From: Chaenocephalus aceratus
Lineage: Eukaryota > Chordata > Actinopteri > Perciformes > Channichthyidae
Assembly: GCA_023974075.1 (NCBI GenBank)
Contig: JAMFTG010000339.1
Span: 38,501 to 102,500, forward strand
Direction of reading: 5' to 3'
Length of the DNA stretch: 64,000 nt
Positions 23,900-63,796 of the stretch are shown here, piece by piece. A model generated the notes under the pieces. It was not told where the DNA came from, did not search any database, and saw only the letters and a program-made list of their open reading frames with translations. A program made the position numbers and the translations under genes. Position 1 is the first letter of the stretch. Each line of letters starts with the position of its first letter.

Positions 23900-24447
23900 A
23901 GGTCTACGGTTTTGACCCGACTTGTCCCAGAGTTCAGGCTGCTGCCTGTGGTCACTGTTTTGTGGAAAACGAATTAAACTAATGTTGGTTTTAAACTAAT
24001 AATCATAATGTTGAACTGTCCTGCTCTGCTCCAGACTGTAAGTGAGGGATAGTCGACTGCCCTCTGAACATGGGGGGTGTTACAGATCTGCTGATTAAGA
24101 GGTCCGTGGACACCTACAAATCCTGCCTCCATGAAATGTACCATTGTTAACTTACATTTATGATTGGCTTTAGTTTGTTTGGATGGAAGTAAGTGTAGTG
24201 TTTCTAAGACATGTATTACCAGATATCCGAAACCAGACATAGATCATGCTGAACTTTTGAACAATACTCACGCTTTACGTCTCGGTTTAAAAAAGTTTGC
24301 ATGCACAATGTCACAATAGGAGAGGCTCTGTACAGGGCCGTATCCAGAATTTGCTAAATACCGAGGTCCAAACATGCTAGGGGGGTTCGGGGGTATACTC
24401 CCCCTTGATTTTGCGAATTTTCATGATCTAGTTAGGTGCTTTTTAAG
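23900..24447. repeat. Upstream flank of copy D
   Basis: About 23940-24330 repeats, reversed, the end of the A-to-B spacer. Unit similarity then stops and a short unique stretch follows up to the inverted repeat. Confidence 0.55.
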
Positions 24448-24987
24448 TCCTGTGGGGGGTTACAAATGGATACTATATTGATTTCAAACCATGTCAGTGG
24501 GCTGCAGCATCAATTATTTTTGAAAGTGTAATACATAAGAATCAGTTGATTGTTACATATGAATGATTTGGACATGCAGAAGAGGCTAACATGATCACAA
24601 AACATTGTCAACATTCATTTTCCATGTCTCTCTCCTTTCCATAACCTGCAGCCTCTCTTCCATCTTCTTTAGTCTCTCTGTCTCCTTCCTGTTCATTACT
24701 CTCTCTGTCCTCTACTCTTTCTCTTTCTTCAATCTCCCTCGTTGTTCACTTGTCGCTCCTCCTCACTTGTCGCTCCTGCCAGTGAATCAAAAGCAATTCA
24801 GCAATTTAGTTCATTTCACTTGTTTGTTTGCATTATTTCTTAAATTAAAGTCTGCTTTGTTTGATTCTCAAAAGAGAACAAAGATGTAAGCAAATTGTGT
24901 TTTATACAATTGTATGTTATTATGACATCATAACTGCAATATATGTATGTTATTAAAATTATGCCTATTGTCTAGTGTAAATGAAGG

Positions 24988-25010
<23 letters not shown>
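24448..25010. repeat. Right copy of inverted repeat flanking the C-D block
   Basis: Inverted partner of 17066-17592. It contains about 35 bases near 24766-24810 that the left copy lacks, and it runs into a much longer (GATA)n array. Confidence 0.85.
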
Positions 25011-25050
<40 letters not shown>

Positions 25051-25119
25051 GTGGATAGATATGGATAGATAGATAGATGGATAGATGGATGGATAGATGG
25101 ATAGATGGATAGATAGATG

Positions 25120-25153
<34 letters not shown>

Positions 25154-25400
25154 GATAGATAGATAGATAGATAGGGGATAGATGGATAGATAGATAGGGA
25201 TGGATCGATAGTCGATGGATAGATGGATCGATAGATGGCTCGCTGGATCGCTAGCTCGCTGCGCTCGCTAGCTCGCTCGCTCGCTCGCGCTCTCGGTGGC
25301 TCGCTCGCTGGCTCGCTAGCTCGGTGGCTGGCTAGCTGGCTCGCTGGCTCCTAGCTCGGTGGCTGGCTCGCTGGCTCGCTGGCTCGCTCTCTCATCGCCT
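24988..25400. repeat. (GATA)n array grading into (GCTC)n-like sequence
   Basis: A GATA tetranucleotide array with GGAT variants extends to about 25230. It then becomes a mix of GCTC and GCTG units up to about 25390, apparently a decayed or compound simple repeat. Confidence 0.85.
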
Positions 25401-25855
25401 ATCGATCTCGCTCCCTCCCTGGGGTTCTTCCGCCCCTTCTTTTGTGTGCCTGTCCTGCTTCTTCCTGCCTTCCCTCCCTTTCTCTCTCTCTCTCTGCCTG
25501 TCCTGTCTCTTCCGTCACCAAAGCTGAGCTTCGACTGACGTAATCTTTTCATTATATCTGAGTCAGTGTAAAAAGAAAACAATACAATGTTATCTTCAAT
25601 GTTTTACTCAAATTGAAATGAAAGAAAAGCATTACAACATTTGTTAAAAGGTAATCCTTCTGACATTGGATGAATGTAATTAACTGTAGCTCTCTAGCTA
25701 GATTATTCACGCAATTTAAACCAAAGTATAGCCTATAGCTGCAATATAAGTTAGTGTGCATGTTGTCGGACGTCCACTGACTAACGTAGAGCGTTCACAC
25801 AGGATCTGCTGCTCACATGATGTCCTGATGAACAGAAACACAAGCAGCCCGCTGG
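25400..25855. other. Spacer, no gene seen
   Basis: C/T-rich then AT-rich sequence without exon or RNA signal. Confidence 0.4.
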
Positions 25856-26322
25856 ACTCAGATCTCTAGATACCTCATCACTCCTCCTCTGGACTCAGAT
25901 CTCTAGATACCTCATCTCTCCTCCTCTGGACTCAGATCTCTAGATACCTCATCACTCATCCTCTGGACTCAGATCTCTAGATACCTCATCACTCCTCCTC
26001 TGGACTCAGATCTCTAGATACCTCATCACTCCTCCTCTGGACTCAGATCTCTAGATACCTCATCTCTCCTCCTCTGGACTCAGATCTCTAGATACCTCAT
26101 CACTCCTCCTCTGGACTCAGATCTCTAGATACCTCATCACTCATCCTCTGGACTCAGATCTCTAGATACCTCATCACTCATCCTCTGGACTCAGATCTCT
26201 AGATACCTCATCACTCCTCCTCTGGACTCAGATCTCTAGATACCTCATCACTCCTCCTCTGGACTCAGATCTCTAGATACCTCATCACTCCTCTGGACTC
26301 AGATCTCTAGATACCTCATCAC
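25856..26322. repeat. 37-bp minisatellite (about 12.5 copies)
   Basis: The unit contains gatctctagatacctcatc and recurs exactly every 37 bases, with single-base variants (actcctc, actcatc, tctcctc). The last unit is 3 bases short. Confidence 0.95.
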
Positions 26323-26450
26323 AAAATTCAAAAATAAAATTGTCCAAAATCACAGAGGCAACCTTACTACGCTATAATCGATAATCGAGCGGCGAGATAC
26401 TGAAAAGCTGCCGGCGAGCTACGTGTTGGAGACCCCTGTTCTACACTGTC
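26323..26450. mobile_element. hAT-like element end
   Basis: The right edge reads GAGCTACGTGTTGGAGACCCCTG, whose complement resembles the CAGGGGTCTCCAAC terminus of vertebrate hAT elements. The matching left end was not located. The 37-bp array may lie inside the element. Confidence 0.4.
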
Positions 26451-26903
26451 CTATGTGGTGTCCCTGGCTCTTTACTAGTTCCCCTGTTGTTTACGTCTTA
26501 TTTGCTGCATTTCAGGGAGATTGTAAATAACTATTGTTTATAATATGTTTTTGTCAGATATTGTCAGTTTGTGCATTGTGTCTTTTAAACTTTTAACATG
26601 CATGCGTATCTGATAAATGAAGCTTCACTAACAAAACAAAGCATGAGGCTGTTTTGCATGCTAGTCTAATGACGAGAGACATTTCTCCACGGATGAAAGT
26701 GTAATTTCAAAAAGAGTCCAGAGTTTCTGGTAGAGTCAAATAGAAAATAAATCTTTATTTGTGGGAAAAAAGTGCAACAATTTAAGACAAACACCTGTGA
26801 TTGTGACACATGTTACATTAAACAACAAACTTGCAGAATGAACAGTGTAACAAAGAAAATTGATATATAAATATAATATATATTTTCTGTAGCTAATCTT
26901 TCT

Positions 26904-27256
26904 TTAAAGGTCCCCTACTGTTTTTCATCTATATATTATAGGTTTCGGATAAACAAAACATGTCTCTGAAGTGCTAGTGACTCGAAATACCAAACAGATC
27001 ATTGTAGCATCCCATAATCCCCTCTGTTTCAGCCCTGTTTCAAAAGTGCTGATTCTGTGTCTGTTACTTATGACATCATGATGTGGCCAAAATCTGATCA
27101 GCTGATTTTCAGACAGGTTTTTATATAAATGGGTCAGGACCAAAAGAGAGAGAATCTTTTTTCCTGAAACGTTCAGAATCTCTTTACACAGAGGGGACAC
27201 ATGTTGATGTAGAAAAGTCATGAAAAAGTGGATTTTGCACAATAGGTGACCTTTAA
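26904..27256. mobile_element. TTAA-flanked MITE, piggyBac-like
   Basis: The ends TTAAAGGTCCCCTA and its near complement (GGTGACCTTTAA) are bounded by TTAA on both sides. Related copies with TTAA borders lie at 49090-49576 and 57755-60940, with an end fragment at 39020-39197. The TTAA preference is typical of piggyBac elements, so the assignment is inference. The right border overlaps the stop codon of copy E. Confidence 0.7.
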
Positions 27257-29562
27257 GTCGAGTAGGTCACCCTGGAGATGCTCTTTTGGCTGGGACTCCA
27301 TGAGTTGAACAGCTCCTGCAGCATGCTGGCGTCTTCCACTCCATTGTGGGCGCTGTAGGTCTTTCCCAGGAAGTGACGCACCATATTGACCTGAGAATAA
27401 CTGCTCAGACCCCGATGGAGGTTCTTGCTCAGCGGGAAGGTATCCACAAACCCAGAGACCACCTGCTTGAACTCTGTATGCAGGGAGTGCTTACGCAGCC
27501 ACCTGGTGATCACAGGTGCATCAAACCGCATTGCACTGTGGGCCGCCAGCAGCACAGGCTTACGGAAAGAGCGGAGGTAGTCGAGGAAGGAGGTGAGAGC
27601 TTCCTTCATAGGGACGGTTTCCACCCGAGTCCCGCGGAGAAACAGGCAGCCATCCCTGCAGGTCAGACCCGTCACCTGCTTGGCACTCTCAGTCAGGGGG
27701 CGGGTCGGCAGGATGTAGCGATTGAAGTCCATCCGTCCACAGATGGCCCCCAACTGGATGATGTCGCACACATCAGTGTCTGAAAGTAGAGAGGAATTTG
27801 ATTAAAGGAGGATGTTGGGAAAATACTGAATGAACTCTTTCAATATCAGAATAGCACATGATAACAGAGGCCCAACTGTAAATGTGTACGTAACCGGATG
27901 TATGATTACTGTATGTATGATTACTGTATGTATGAGACACTGTGTTGAACATACGATAGCTATGTTCCTACGATTAACATGATGATTCAGCCCCTATGGA
28001 GATAGACATATGACTGGCATGTTTCTTGCTTACGTGGGCCTTAGCTAATCTGAACGAAGCATAGAATACTGCTTTGAACTGGTATTCCTCCATCTTGTGA
28101 CTGTGTAACTCCCTCTCTGTATATCAGCATGTGAAGGACACTGTTCAGGGAACTATTTGTCCCATGCAGCTCTGTATGTGATGACTCCATTCTCGCTTTG
28201 GATAAAAGCGTCAGCTAAATGCAATGTAATGTAATAATACATACATGGATCCTGATATTGAAACTCAAGCCAGTTACAGGTGATATTTTTTTTTAACAGA
28301 GGATAACAGAAAAATACAACATTTACAACCACAAGTAAGTAGTATTAAGATAAAATCAAATTTGTTGAAATAAGAAATCATAAAAACATAATCATTTAAA
28401 GTAAAAAGGTCCATTAAAGATAACATAATAGTGAAATATTATATAAATATAAGAAGTTAAATGAACAGCATATTGACTGATGCTGCGATGGAGGAAGTCA
28501 ATATTCTGGCAATTCACTTTTTATGTAATATAAGATTGTTACTGTAGGCTATATAAGCACTAATAAATGTATATATATATATAAAACAAATATTGTCATG
28601 TCAGCAAACTGCTATTTCCCCCTTTCCCATTCTGTGTGCTAGGCTAATGTGGGTCAGCTTTAGTGTAGTCTCAGCAAGGAAGTACATTCAAGTCTTAACA
28701 ACTGAAGCATATCAAAAACAACAGAAACGAAAATGTCTGACGTTTCAAGAGGATGTCTTGCATTTCCTTCTGCTTTTTTCTGCAGAATATGTTTCCTACA
28801 ATGCAAGCACCAGCATCCGGAGGAACAGAAACTCAATTTCATATTGCTGTATGTAATGACCTTTTCCTTATTTGCAAGAAATCCATCAATCAGGGCTGAA
28901 TTTGGAATATTTATGTAATTTTTACTTTATTATTTGCCCTACTTGTTTGTTTGTTCACAGCATGTGAAGTGGCCTTGGGTCCCTTGAAAGGCGCTATAAC
29001 AAATGTAATCTATTATTATTATCATTATGATTGAAACAGAGGGGTGTATGGCATGCTACAATGCGAGATCTGTTTTTGTTTTTTTAGCCAAACACTTCAG
29101 AGACAGGTTTTGTACATATCTGAGACCACACAGTCACTCCCACCCATCCACCTACACTGGTTGCCGGTCAAGTCCCGCATATATTACAAAGTCCTCCTCC
29201 TTACCTACAAGTCGCTCCATGCCCTTGCCCACCAGTACCTATCGGACATCCTTCACCCACATGCCCCACCCCGGAACCTGCGGTCCTCAGACTCTGGCCT
29301 GCTTACCACCCCCCGCACCAAACTGCGAACCTCCGGGGACAGAGCCTTCAGTGTGGCAGCCCCCACCCTGCGGAGATTCGCAACATCCCCACACTTGACG
29401 CCTTCAAAAGGGCCCTTAAGTCCCATCTGTTTGCCAAGGCTTTCGGCCCCTAAATCGATCTGTTGTTTTGTCTGTCTGACTTTTGTTTTGTTATGTTTGT
29501 TTTTGCCCTACTACTTGTAAAGCGACCTTGGGTCCCTTGAAAGGCGTTATATAAATCAAAGC

Positions 29563-29597
<35 letters not shown>

Positions 29598-31435
29598 ATA
29601 TATATTGTTGAACAAGAGTACCTTTAAAGTACAAACAGTAAAGTACTCAGTTTGCACAAGAGCCTTTTTTAGAATAATTTAAATGATTGTTTTTATAATT
29701 ATTGATGCATTATTTGTTCATTGCTTTACTGTTGCAGCTGGTAACATATTTGTATTTAAATGTAGATACTATCACGTCGTTTGTGAATGTCACCATGGGA
29801 TCAATTAAGTCTCATTTTATTTTAAAATGTATATGTGATAGACGTTTATTATATTTGGGATTATTAATCCGAGACAGAATTTTACATTTAGTTTTAATTT
29901 TCAAATAAATGTAGTTATAAGGTAAATATTTGCATCTAAATTGTAGTGATTTACATGTTTTAGCAAACAAATTTGTGAACATCTGATTGTTAGTTATTAT
30001 TTTGTATCTCTGGGTAGGTGGCGGCCTCTGGTGGCGCGTGCAGCCATTACACGCTCATACTGCATCAGAGTTTTCTGTCTGTGTTTTCAGCGGAACTTCG
30101 CTTTAAAGTCACAATGACTGTTCTCTCAGCTTCTGGTTTTACCTTCAGACCATTTTAAGAACCAAGGCTGCAATCTGTGTAGTTATTTGTATTATCACTA
30201 ACCTCAATTTATCCCTTAATTATTTGTTCTTTACATTTTTCATGCATTTTTGCATTTAGCCCTAAATCTCTCTAATGTAAATGTTTGTTAATGTATTACT
30301 TTTTTTTTAATTTCTATGATATAAATCTGCATGTTGCTTCCTGTTTGGGTCTGTCATGATGATGAAGCTGAGGTTTCCTGTGGCACCACAGGAGCATGTT
30401 TGTGGTTTGGCCCGGACGTCATCTGTGCTAATAGCCTAGTTATTGTTGTGTAACGACAGCAGATGATACCCCACCCTTTTATTGCAAACAGAGACTGATA
30501 CATGTGCTGATACAAGTCCTTCATATCACATTATAAATTACAGCTGACGCGTGCCAGATAACAGGAGGAGCCTTGATAAAACTATTAATGTGATGGTTTA
30601 TATTAATGGGATTTTTATAGTCTGGCATACAATTAAATATTAAACACACAACACTTTATCTAAAAAACAAGGTTTGTAGTTTGACTAAATGCCAAATTAC
30701 TTGCCACTGTTATTAAAAAGTCCATATAAGTCAAGTGTAAAATTAAAAATACTTCTTTGATATCATATATTTAGTGATAATAAAGGCAACAATATGTGGA
30801 TAAAAGTTCTAGAAAAGTGGAGTATATCAAATATGAACCTTTATACCCAAAGAATGGATTTATTTAATCACAAATGACCATAAAAAGGTGCATTTTTTTA
30901 ACGTATATTGTTGTACAATGAGGTAGGGATATATAAGGGTGATCTTTAATCTACTTTACCCAAGTTTTTTTCAGATTATGTTACTTTATACTTTTACCAT
31001 TATTTGACGCAGCTGTAGTCACTGGTTACTTTTACATTAAGATTATTGGCTAATTAAAAAAATACATTAATTATTAAATAAACCTTGAAATACAATTATA
31101 GGCTATCCAGCAGCAGTGTGTAAAGCAATTCCAATTAGTTCTACCTCTAGATAAACACCTTAAATCAATAATCATAAAACCAGTCATTTAATAATGATTC
31201 TGAAAAGAGCCATTACACATAACGAGTACTTTTATTTTTGGTACTTTATGTACATTTGAATGCCAATCATTTTGTACTATTGATTGAATGCAGGACAGTT
31301 ACTTCTACCATTTAGTATTTGACTTAGTTCCAGCATTGCTGATAAGTATTGATAAGCAGTCAAACAGACATAAAAGTAGTTACCTAAACCAGTGGCCTCC
31401 AGGTCAAAGAAAACAATGATTTTTTCACCAGACAT
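27253..31435 (-). CDS. DEDDh exonuclease-like (PLEX-like) copy E, intact
   Basis: The coding exons are 31384-31435 ([17 protein letters not shown]) and 27253-27779, giving an open frame of 192 residues, the same length as copy B. All catalytic residues are present: [17 protein letters not shown] and HNGVEDA. This is the most diverged copy (N-terminus MSGEKI rather than MARQGT, C-terminus VTYST rather than VTDWI) and has no nearby tandem duplicate. It is the best candidate for the conserved, active member. The non-coding exon donor is at 31645/31644 (exon end 31646). The coding intron of 3.6 kb carries a LINE fragment. Expected activity is DEDDh 3'-5' exonuclease on nucleic acid. PML-like exonucleases have been reported to restrict LINE retrotransposition in jawed vertebrates. 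Confidence 0.8.
28193..28245 (+). repeat. SINE tail fragment
   Basis: The phrase cgctttggataaaagcgtc followed by gcaatgtaatgtaat matches the tail of the SINE at 13064-13115. Confidence 0.55.
28940..29590 (+). mobile_element. L2-like LINE 3' end with duplicated tail
   Basis: The frame from about 29085 reads [19 protein letters not shown], then YLSDILHP and [13 protein letters not shown], then [10 protein letters not shown]. This is the conserved C-terminus of L2-clade reverse transcriptase proteins. It ends with ccttgggtcccttgaaaggc and a TTA-rich (ATT)n tail. A second copy of the tail lies just upstream at 28970-29026. The fragment is 5'-truncated and in the intron of copy E. Confidence 0.8.
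29591..31383. other. Intron of copy E, AT-rich
   Basis: No further exon or element recognised in this part of the intron beyond scattered simple repeats. Confidence 0.45.
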
Positions 31436-31962
31436 CTGCAAGTATTAAAAGAGTAAACATGAAGGAATACATCCATACAATAATATATATTTTTGACAAA
31501 GCATTACAAATAATAATCCAAATAGTTTATAAAACCTTTCAAAATGTAGGTTGGCCATTCAAAAGTTAATGTAAGGTTATTTTTTGAAAGTATTTTACTG
31601 ATAAAATAAGAAATACAATAGAATAAATGAAAGGAATGGACTCACCTTGCAGTGTGTGTGTTGTGTCAGCTGGGTTGTGTGTCAGTATTCACGTGCAGGC
31701 AGCTGTTATATTGGCACGGGAGGAGTCATCAGGTGAATCACAGCCACATCATATCAAAACCTTTGGACATTAAGTTTCATTTAGGTAGAAAAGAAACTCA
31801 ATGTCTCTTGTTTTGTTTCCCCTCCCATCCGTCCTGTCAGCTACTAGTTGGGCAGTGTGTATGAGTGTGTGTTTTATTATCTGATCGCATGTCAACAGAC
31901 TGGTCGCATATTTGCAAAACAAAACCTAATTTCACATGACGGGGGAAACTTCCCTGCTGCTC

Positions 31963-31981
31963 GTTTAGTTTCACTTTTCAC
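31963..31981 (-). promoter_or_regulatory. ISRE-like element of exonuclease copy E
   Basis: The - strand reads GTGAAAAGTGAAACTAAACG, matching the IRF pattern AANNGAAA repeated. It is diverged from the GAAACTGAAACT of copies A-D but in the same position, about 320 bases upstream of the non-coding exon donor. Confidence 0.65.
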
Positions 31982-33284
31982 CCTTTATGCAGAAAGACAC
32001 TGCAACGTATGTATTAAATAAAACAATTAAACAACGACCATGCGATAGAATAAAAACACAACAATACAAATATTTAAGATGTTGTATTCAATTAATATAA
32101 TAATAGTCAATATACAAATAAATACATAACTTAAGAGGTCATATTAAGAGGTTGCTTCCTGGATATCCCTACTATAGGACCAATAAAGGTTTACTTATGT
32201 TAACTTTATGTTCTCCATAAATCAATAGATCTATAAATCACTAATTATAAATACATTTATACGTTCACTGTAAAATACAAATCAAACCAACTGGCTCTGA
32301 TATTAAAAGTCAGCCATAAAAAAGTTTTTAAAAAGTTTCTCAAAATAGATATATCCTAAAAATCGATAGTAAAACGGTACACTGTTTTGAGAAATAAAAC
32401 TGATACCACATTAGGTATAAATAGAGTGCCACACCAAGCAATTACATAATATCCAGTATTCAAATCCATTGCATCCGATGACATGACACACCCAGCTGTT
32501 CCCTGAGGGCGAATGACTTTCTGACTGATCCTCTTTCCAATTCCTAATCTTGTTTAACAGGAAACTATTGACCTGCGATGGTAAGACCAGTGATACGAGT
32601 AATATGAATGATTGCTAAGGCCTCTAAACGGAATAAACCAATAATAAATCACTTGGTCATTTAGATTATTCAAGCCTGTGAAATATCTGTCTTAAAAAGA
32701 TTCTTCTCTTAAAAAGATGTGCTAAGAAAAAGGGCTAAACTGGATGTTGAATTTAATTGCCAGTATTGAATGAGGCCTATTTAAAGAGGACAGGCTCATA
32801 TTTGTATTTTGAAAGGAATCCCTTTGGAGGGATTGTAGCCTTTGCAGAACATGTACATGCACACACAGCCTGAATGACACACTACAGGAAAGGGAAAAAG
32901 CATGATAGGGCCTCTTTAAGGTTTACAGTGTTATGTGGCAATGAACACGCCTTCCTGTTGGTGGCAGTAACGCGTGAAGAAATGCCACATTTCGCCAGAA
33001 AAGTCACTCCAAACTAGTGAACTGTCCATTTTGAAGTTGTCTATTTTGCTTCTTTGTTTTGTACTTGTCTTAGACTAGTCGAAAGAACCAATAGATATAT
33101 CCCAAATCTAGCTCAAAAAAGCATTATATAATGGCTCATTTGCATATTCAAACATAAACATTCGGAAACTTGTTAGACAAAATATAATTGTCTTAATGTA
33201 AGTAATGTATTCATGTTAAAAAGAACTAATAAAGTTGATCTACGAGTTCAATATTTTCACGATACTCACCTGTTTTTGTCATTG
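31982..33284. other. Intergenic AT-rich sequence
   Basis: No gene seen. About 32850-32940 is the end of an interspersed repeat, with the phrase atagggcctctttaa also present at 43827-43841. Confidence 0.45.
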
Positions 33285-33377
33285 TCTTTCCAACCAAGGA
33301 ATGCATATTTTTTACTTCAGACGTCAAGCATACCCACACTGAGTGAAGGGTAACAGGACATAGCACCTTTAACCAGG

Positions 33378-33378
<1 letters not shown>
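33285..33378. repeat. Dispersed repeat shared with 49884-49965 (inverted)
   Basis: A block including gacgtcaagcatacccacac and the following 60 bases recurs in reverse complement in a myo9a intron. In both places it directly abuts a CA/GT array. Confidence 0.75.
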
Positions 33379-33463
<85 letters not shown>

Positions 33464-33502
33464 ACACACACACACACACACACCACACACACACACACAC
33501 AC
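33379..33502. repeat. (CA)n microsatellite
   Basis: About 124 bases of CA broken by a few ACC interruptions. Confidence 0.95.
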
Positions 33503-33539
33503 CTCAAACCCTGCCTTTAACTATATCTTATACTTGACA

Positions 33540-34779
33540 GGAACACCAACGTGTGAAAATATAAGTGTTGAAAAGGGAAATAACATCCATGAGACAAAAT
33601 ATAACTCAACTCGTGTTTGGCTGCAGTTTTGCTTTTTTAATAAGCAGATGAAGTCTTTTTTTCTTACAACCATAAACATGTTTGTATCATTAAAAAAAAG
33701 ATATAACACAAATTGCACCGTATACATAACCGTGTCCAGAGTGGCGCAGACAGAGACACAGGGCTTTCCTTTTTTTGTTTTCACTTCGTAGCACAAACAT
33801 GACAGACCTCGTGCGGCCTGTTAAAATGTTGCCATGATTAATAGTAGATAATGAACCGTACACAGGATAATATATCCTTTTATAACACCTTTTATAACAG
33901 ATTCCTTTAAACCAATGTACACCCCAAAAGCATGATCATAAATAGTACATACACTGTGTATAAAAGAGGATCAAAAACAACCAGAGAAAGCAGAGCATGC
34001 TTTCCAGTGACGGGTACATTCACTTTTTTTGTTGTTGCCATATTAACAGCCTGGACATGTTTCCATCGCATTAAATACCAGCTCAAAGATATTTGGAACT
34101 GTCCTTTCAGCTCACCTCTGAAACAGCTTTTTTCTATCTTTACACGTCTACAGTTTAATGTTGTAAAAAGACAACACACTTGCATTAAAACGGAGATCAG
34201 CACGGTCTTCAAAGAGACGTCCAGCTTCAAGGAGAAGTTGTTTAACACTGACTGTGTTGTGAGATCCGAGCGACTGCTGCTCAAAAGCATCGAATCACAG
34301 GCGCTGCAAGCAAGGAGAGATATTGCAGCTAAAGTACGGAGACATCGTTGCTGTTAAGCTACTGCGTGTGCCCCAAACAAAGGGATATCACACTGTTAGA
34401 ATATGCAGAAAGACGGGGACGGTCTGAGTTAGTTGCTACTTGTTTGTGTCTGGTTAACAGGCAAGAGTAAATAATGCTACTTTTCACAGCCAGAGCGGCG
34501 AGAGAATAGGATGGAAGAAGAAGAAGAAGAAGAAGAAGAAGAGGAGGAAGAAGTAGTAGAAACAGAAAGAGAAGAAGAAGAGTATCCTGGGTGGCTCGGA
34601 AGACATCATGGACGGTATGAAAGCGTGCAATGAATCTTAGACTTATTAAAGATTTCATAAGTCTGAGTTAGTGTCACCTAAAGTCATTTTCACCTTAGCA
34701 AGTCAACATGTAGGGGGAACACTCGTGTGTGTGTGTGTAATGACGACTACACAAAGTGGGCGTTGATACAGAGGAAGGA

Positions 34780-34816
<37 letters not shown>

Positions 34817-35361
34817 ACACACACGGAAGAAAAAATGGCTTTCATCTGAACAAAAAGAAACGATATTGACAAGAAGAAAATGACATCTTTGATATCAATA
34901 ACAACACCTATAATACAGCAATAATATATATATTTATATAGATGTAACAAAAAAAATTCAAGTCCTGACGTAGTAACACTGATGTTTCTGAGTAAACCAG
35001 AAGGCTCGCAGACACACGTATGGCTGATTGACATTTGACACATCCGGGAAAGTAAACGTGACACCACCAGACTCGTATCTCGGAGAGCGCACAGCCACGG
35101 CTTTTCCTTCTATTATTATTTCTCCAGAGTACGACCCGAGGACACCCACCGCTGGCTCTGTTCATCGTGTAACAGGAAAAGAGAAGGAACAAAGTACTCA
35201 CATGACGGTAAACCGAGCAAAACACCAGCACAGAAACAAAAGTGGAACCTGAATTCCTGACACTTCACTTTGTCAAATAGAAAACAGGAAGTAGAATATT
35301 AAACAATGAACAACCAAGGAGCAGCATTGGAGTTTCTTTCTATGTACATATTTTTCCTCTT

Positions 35362-35397
<36 letters not shown>

Positions 35398-35870
35398 TAA
35401 CATATTTCTGTACAGTCTCTTCAAACTGACGGAGGAGAAAGTGAGGATGGAGATGCATGCAGCCTGGGTGTTCTGTGTAAACGTGAGAAGCAGACTGACT
35501 TGGCGCCGGTTACAGACAAAGCCAGGTCAGTCAGTATGGCTCCATCTCTTCGGGGGGGCTTTCTCCACCTGCCCACATGCTAAACATCAAGATGGGGCTC
35601 TGTAAGATTTGGCTTTTGCAGGTGTGGGTTTTCCCTCAATCGTCTCTTTCCTCGGACCGAGACATGTCTTCACTCGGTTCCAGATGTTATGAATCATCCC
35701 CTGTCTTTTTGTCCCTCTTTTACACATTTCCAGTCCTCTTTCATCCCCACATCTTCCTGCTCTGACTCTGAAGAAGAAGAGGAAGCATTAGGAGGCGATA
35801 CAGAGCACATATCCCTCCCCTTCCTCATGTCCTACACTTGTAACCTCAACGGCTCCTCCCCTCCTCGTCT
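33540..35870 (-). other. myo9a: Probable 3' UTR of myo9a and downstream sequence
   Basis: Non-repetitive sequence continues from the myo9a stop codon with no other gene signal. It contains a (GAA)n patch (34515-34545), a CA run (34783-34814) and a TAA run (35363-35395). I could not fix the polyadenylation site, so the extent is a guess. Confidence 0.4.

Positions 35871-63796
<27,926 letters not shown>

Noticed and set aside
27346..27783. 145-codon + strand frame
   Set aside because: Antisense shadow of the intact exonuclease exon of copy E.
1931..31435. Bacterial DNA polymerase III PolC-type exonuclease acquired by transfer
   Set aside because: PolC-type naming arises from the shared DEDDh fold. 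Introns, ISREs and PML-linked synteny indicate a vertebrate gene family.
33534..34357. Open frames of 85-141 codons on both strands downstream of myo9a
   Set aside because: No family similarity, no splice support, and overlapping frames on opposite strands. Treated as 3' UTR or flank.
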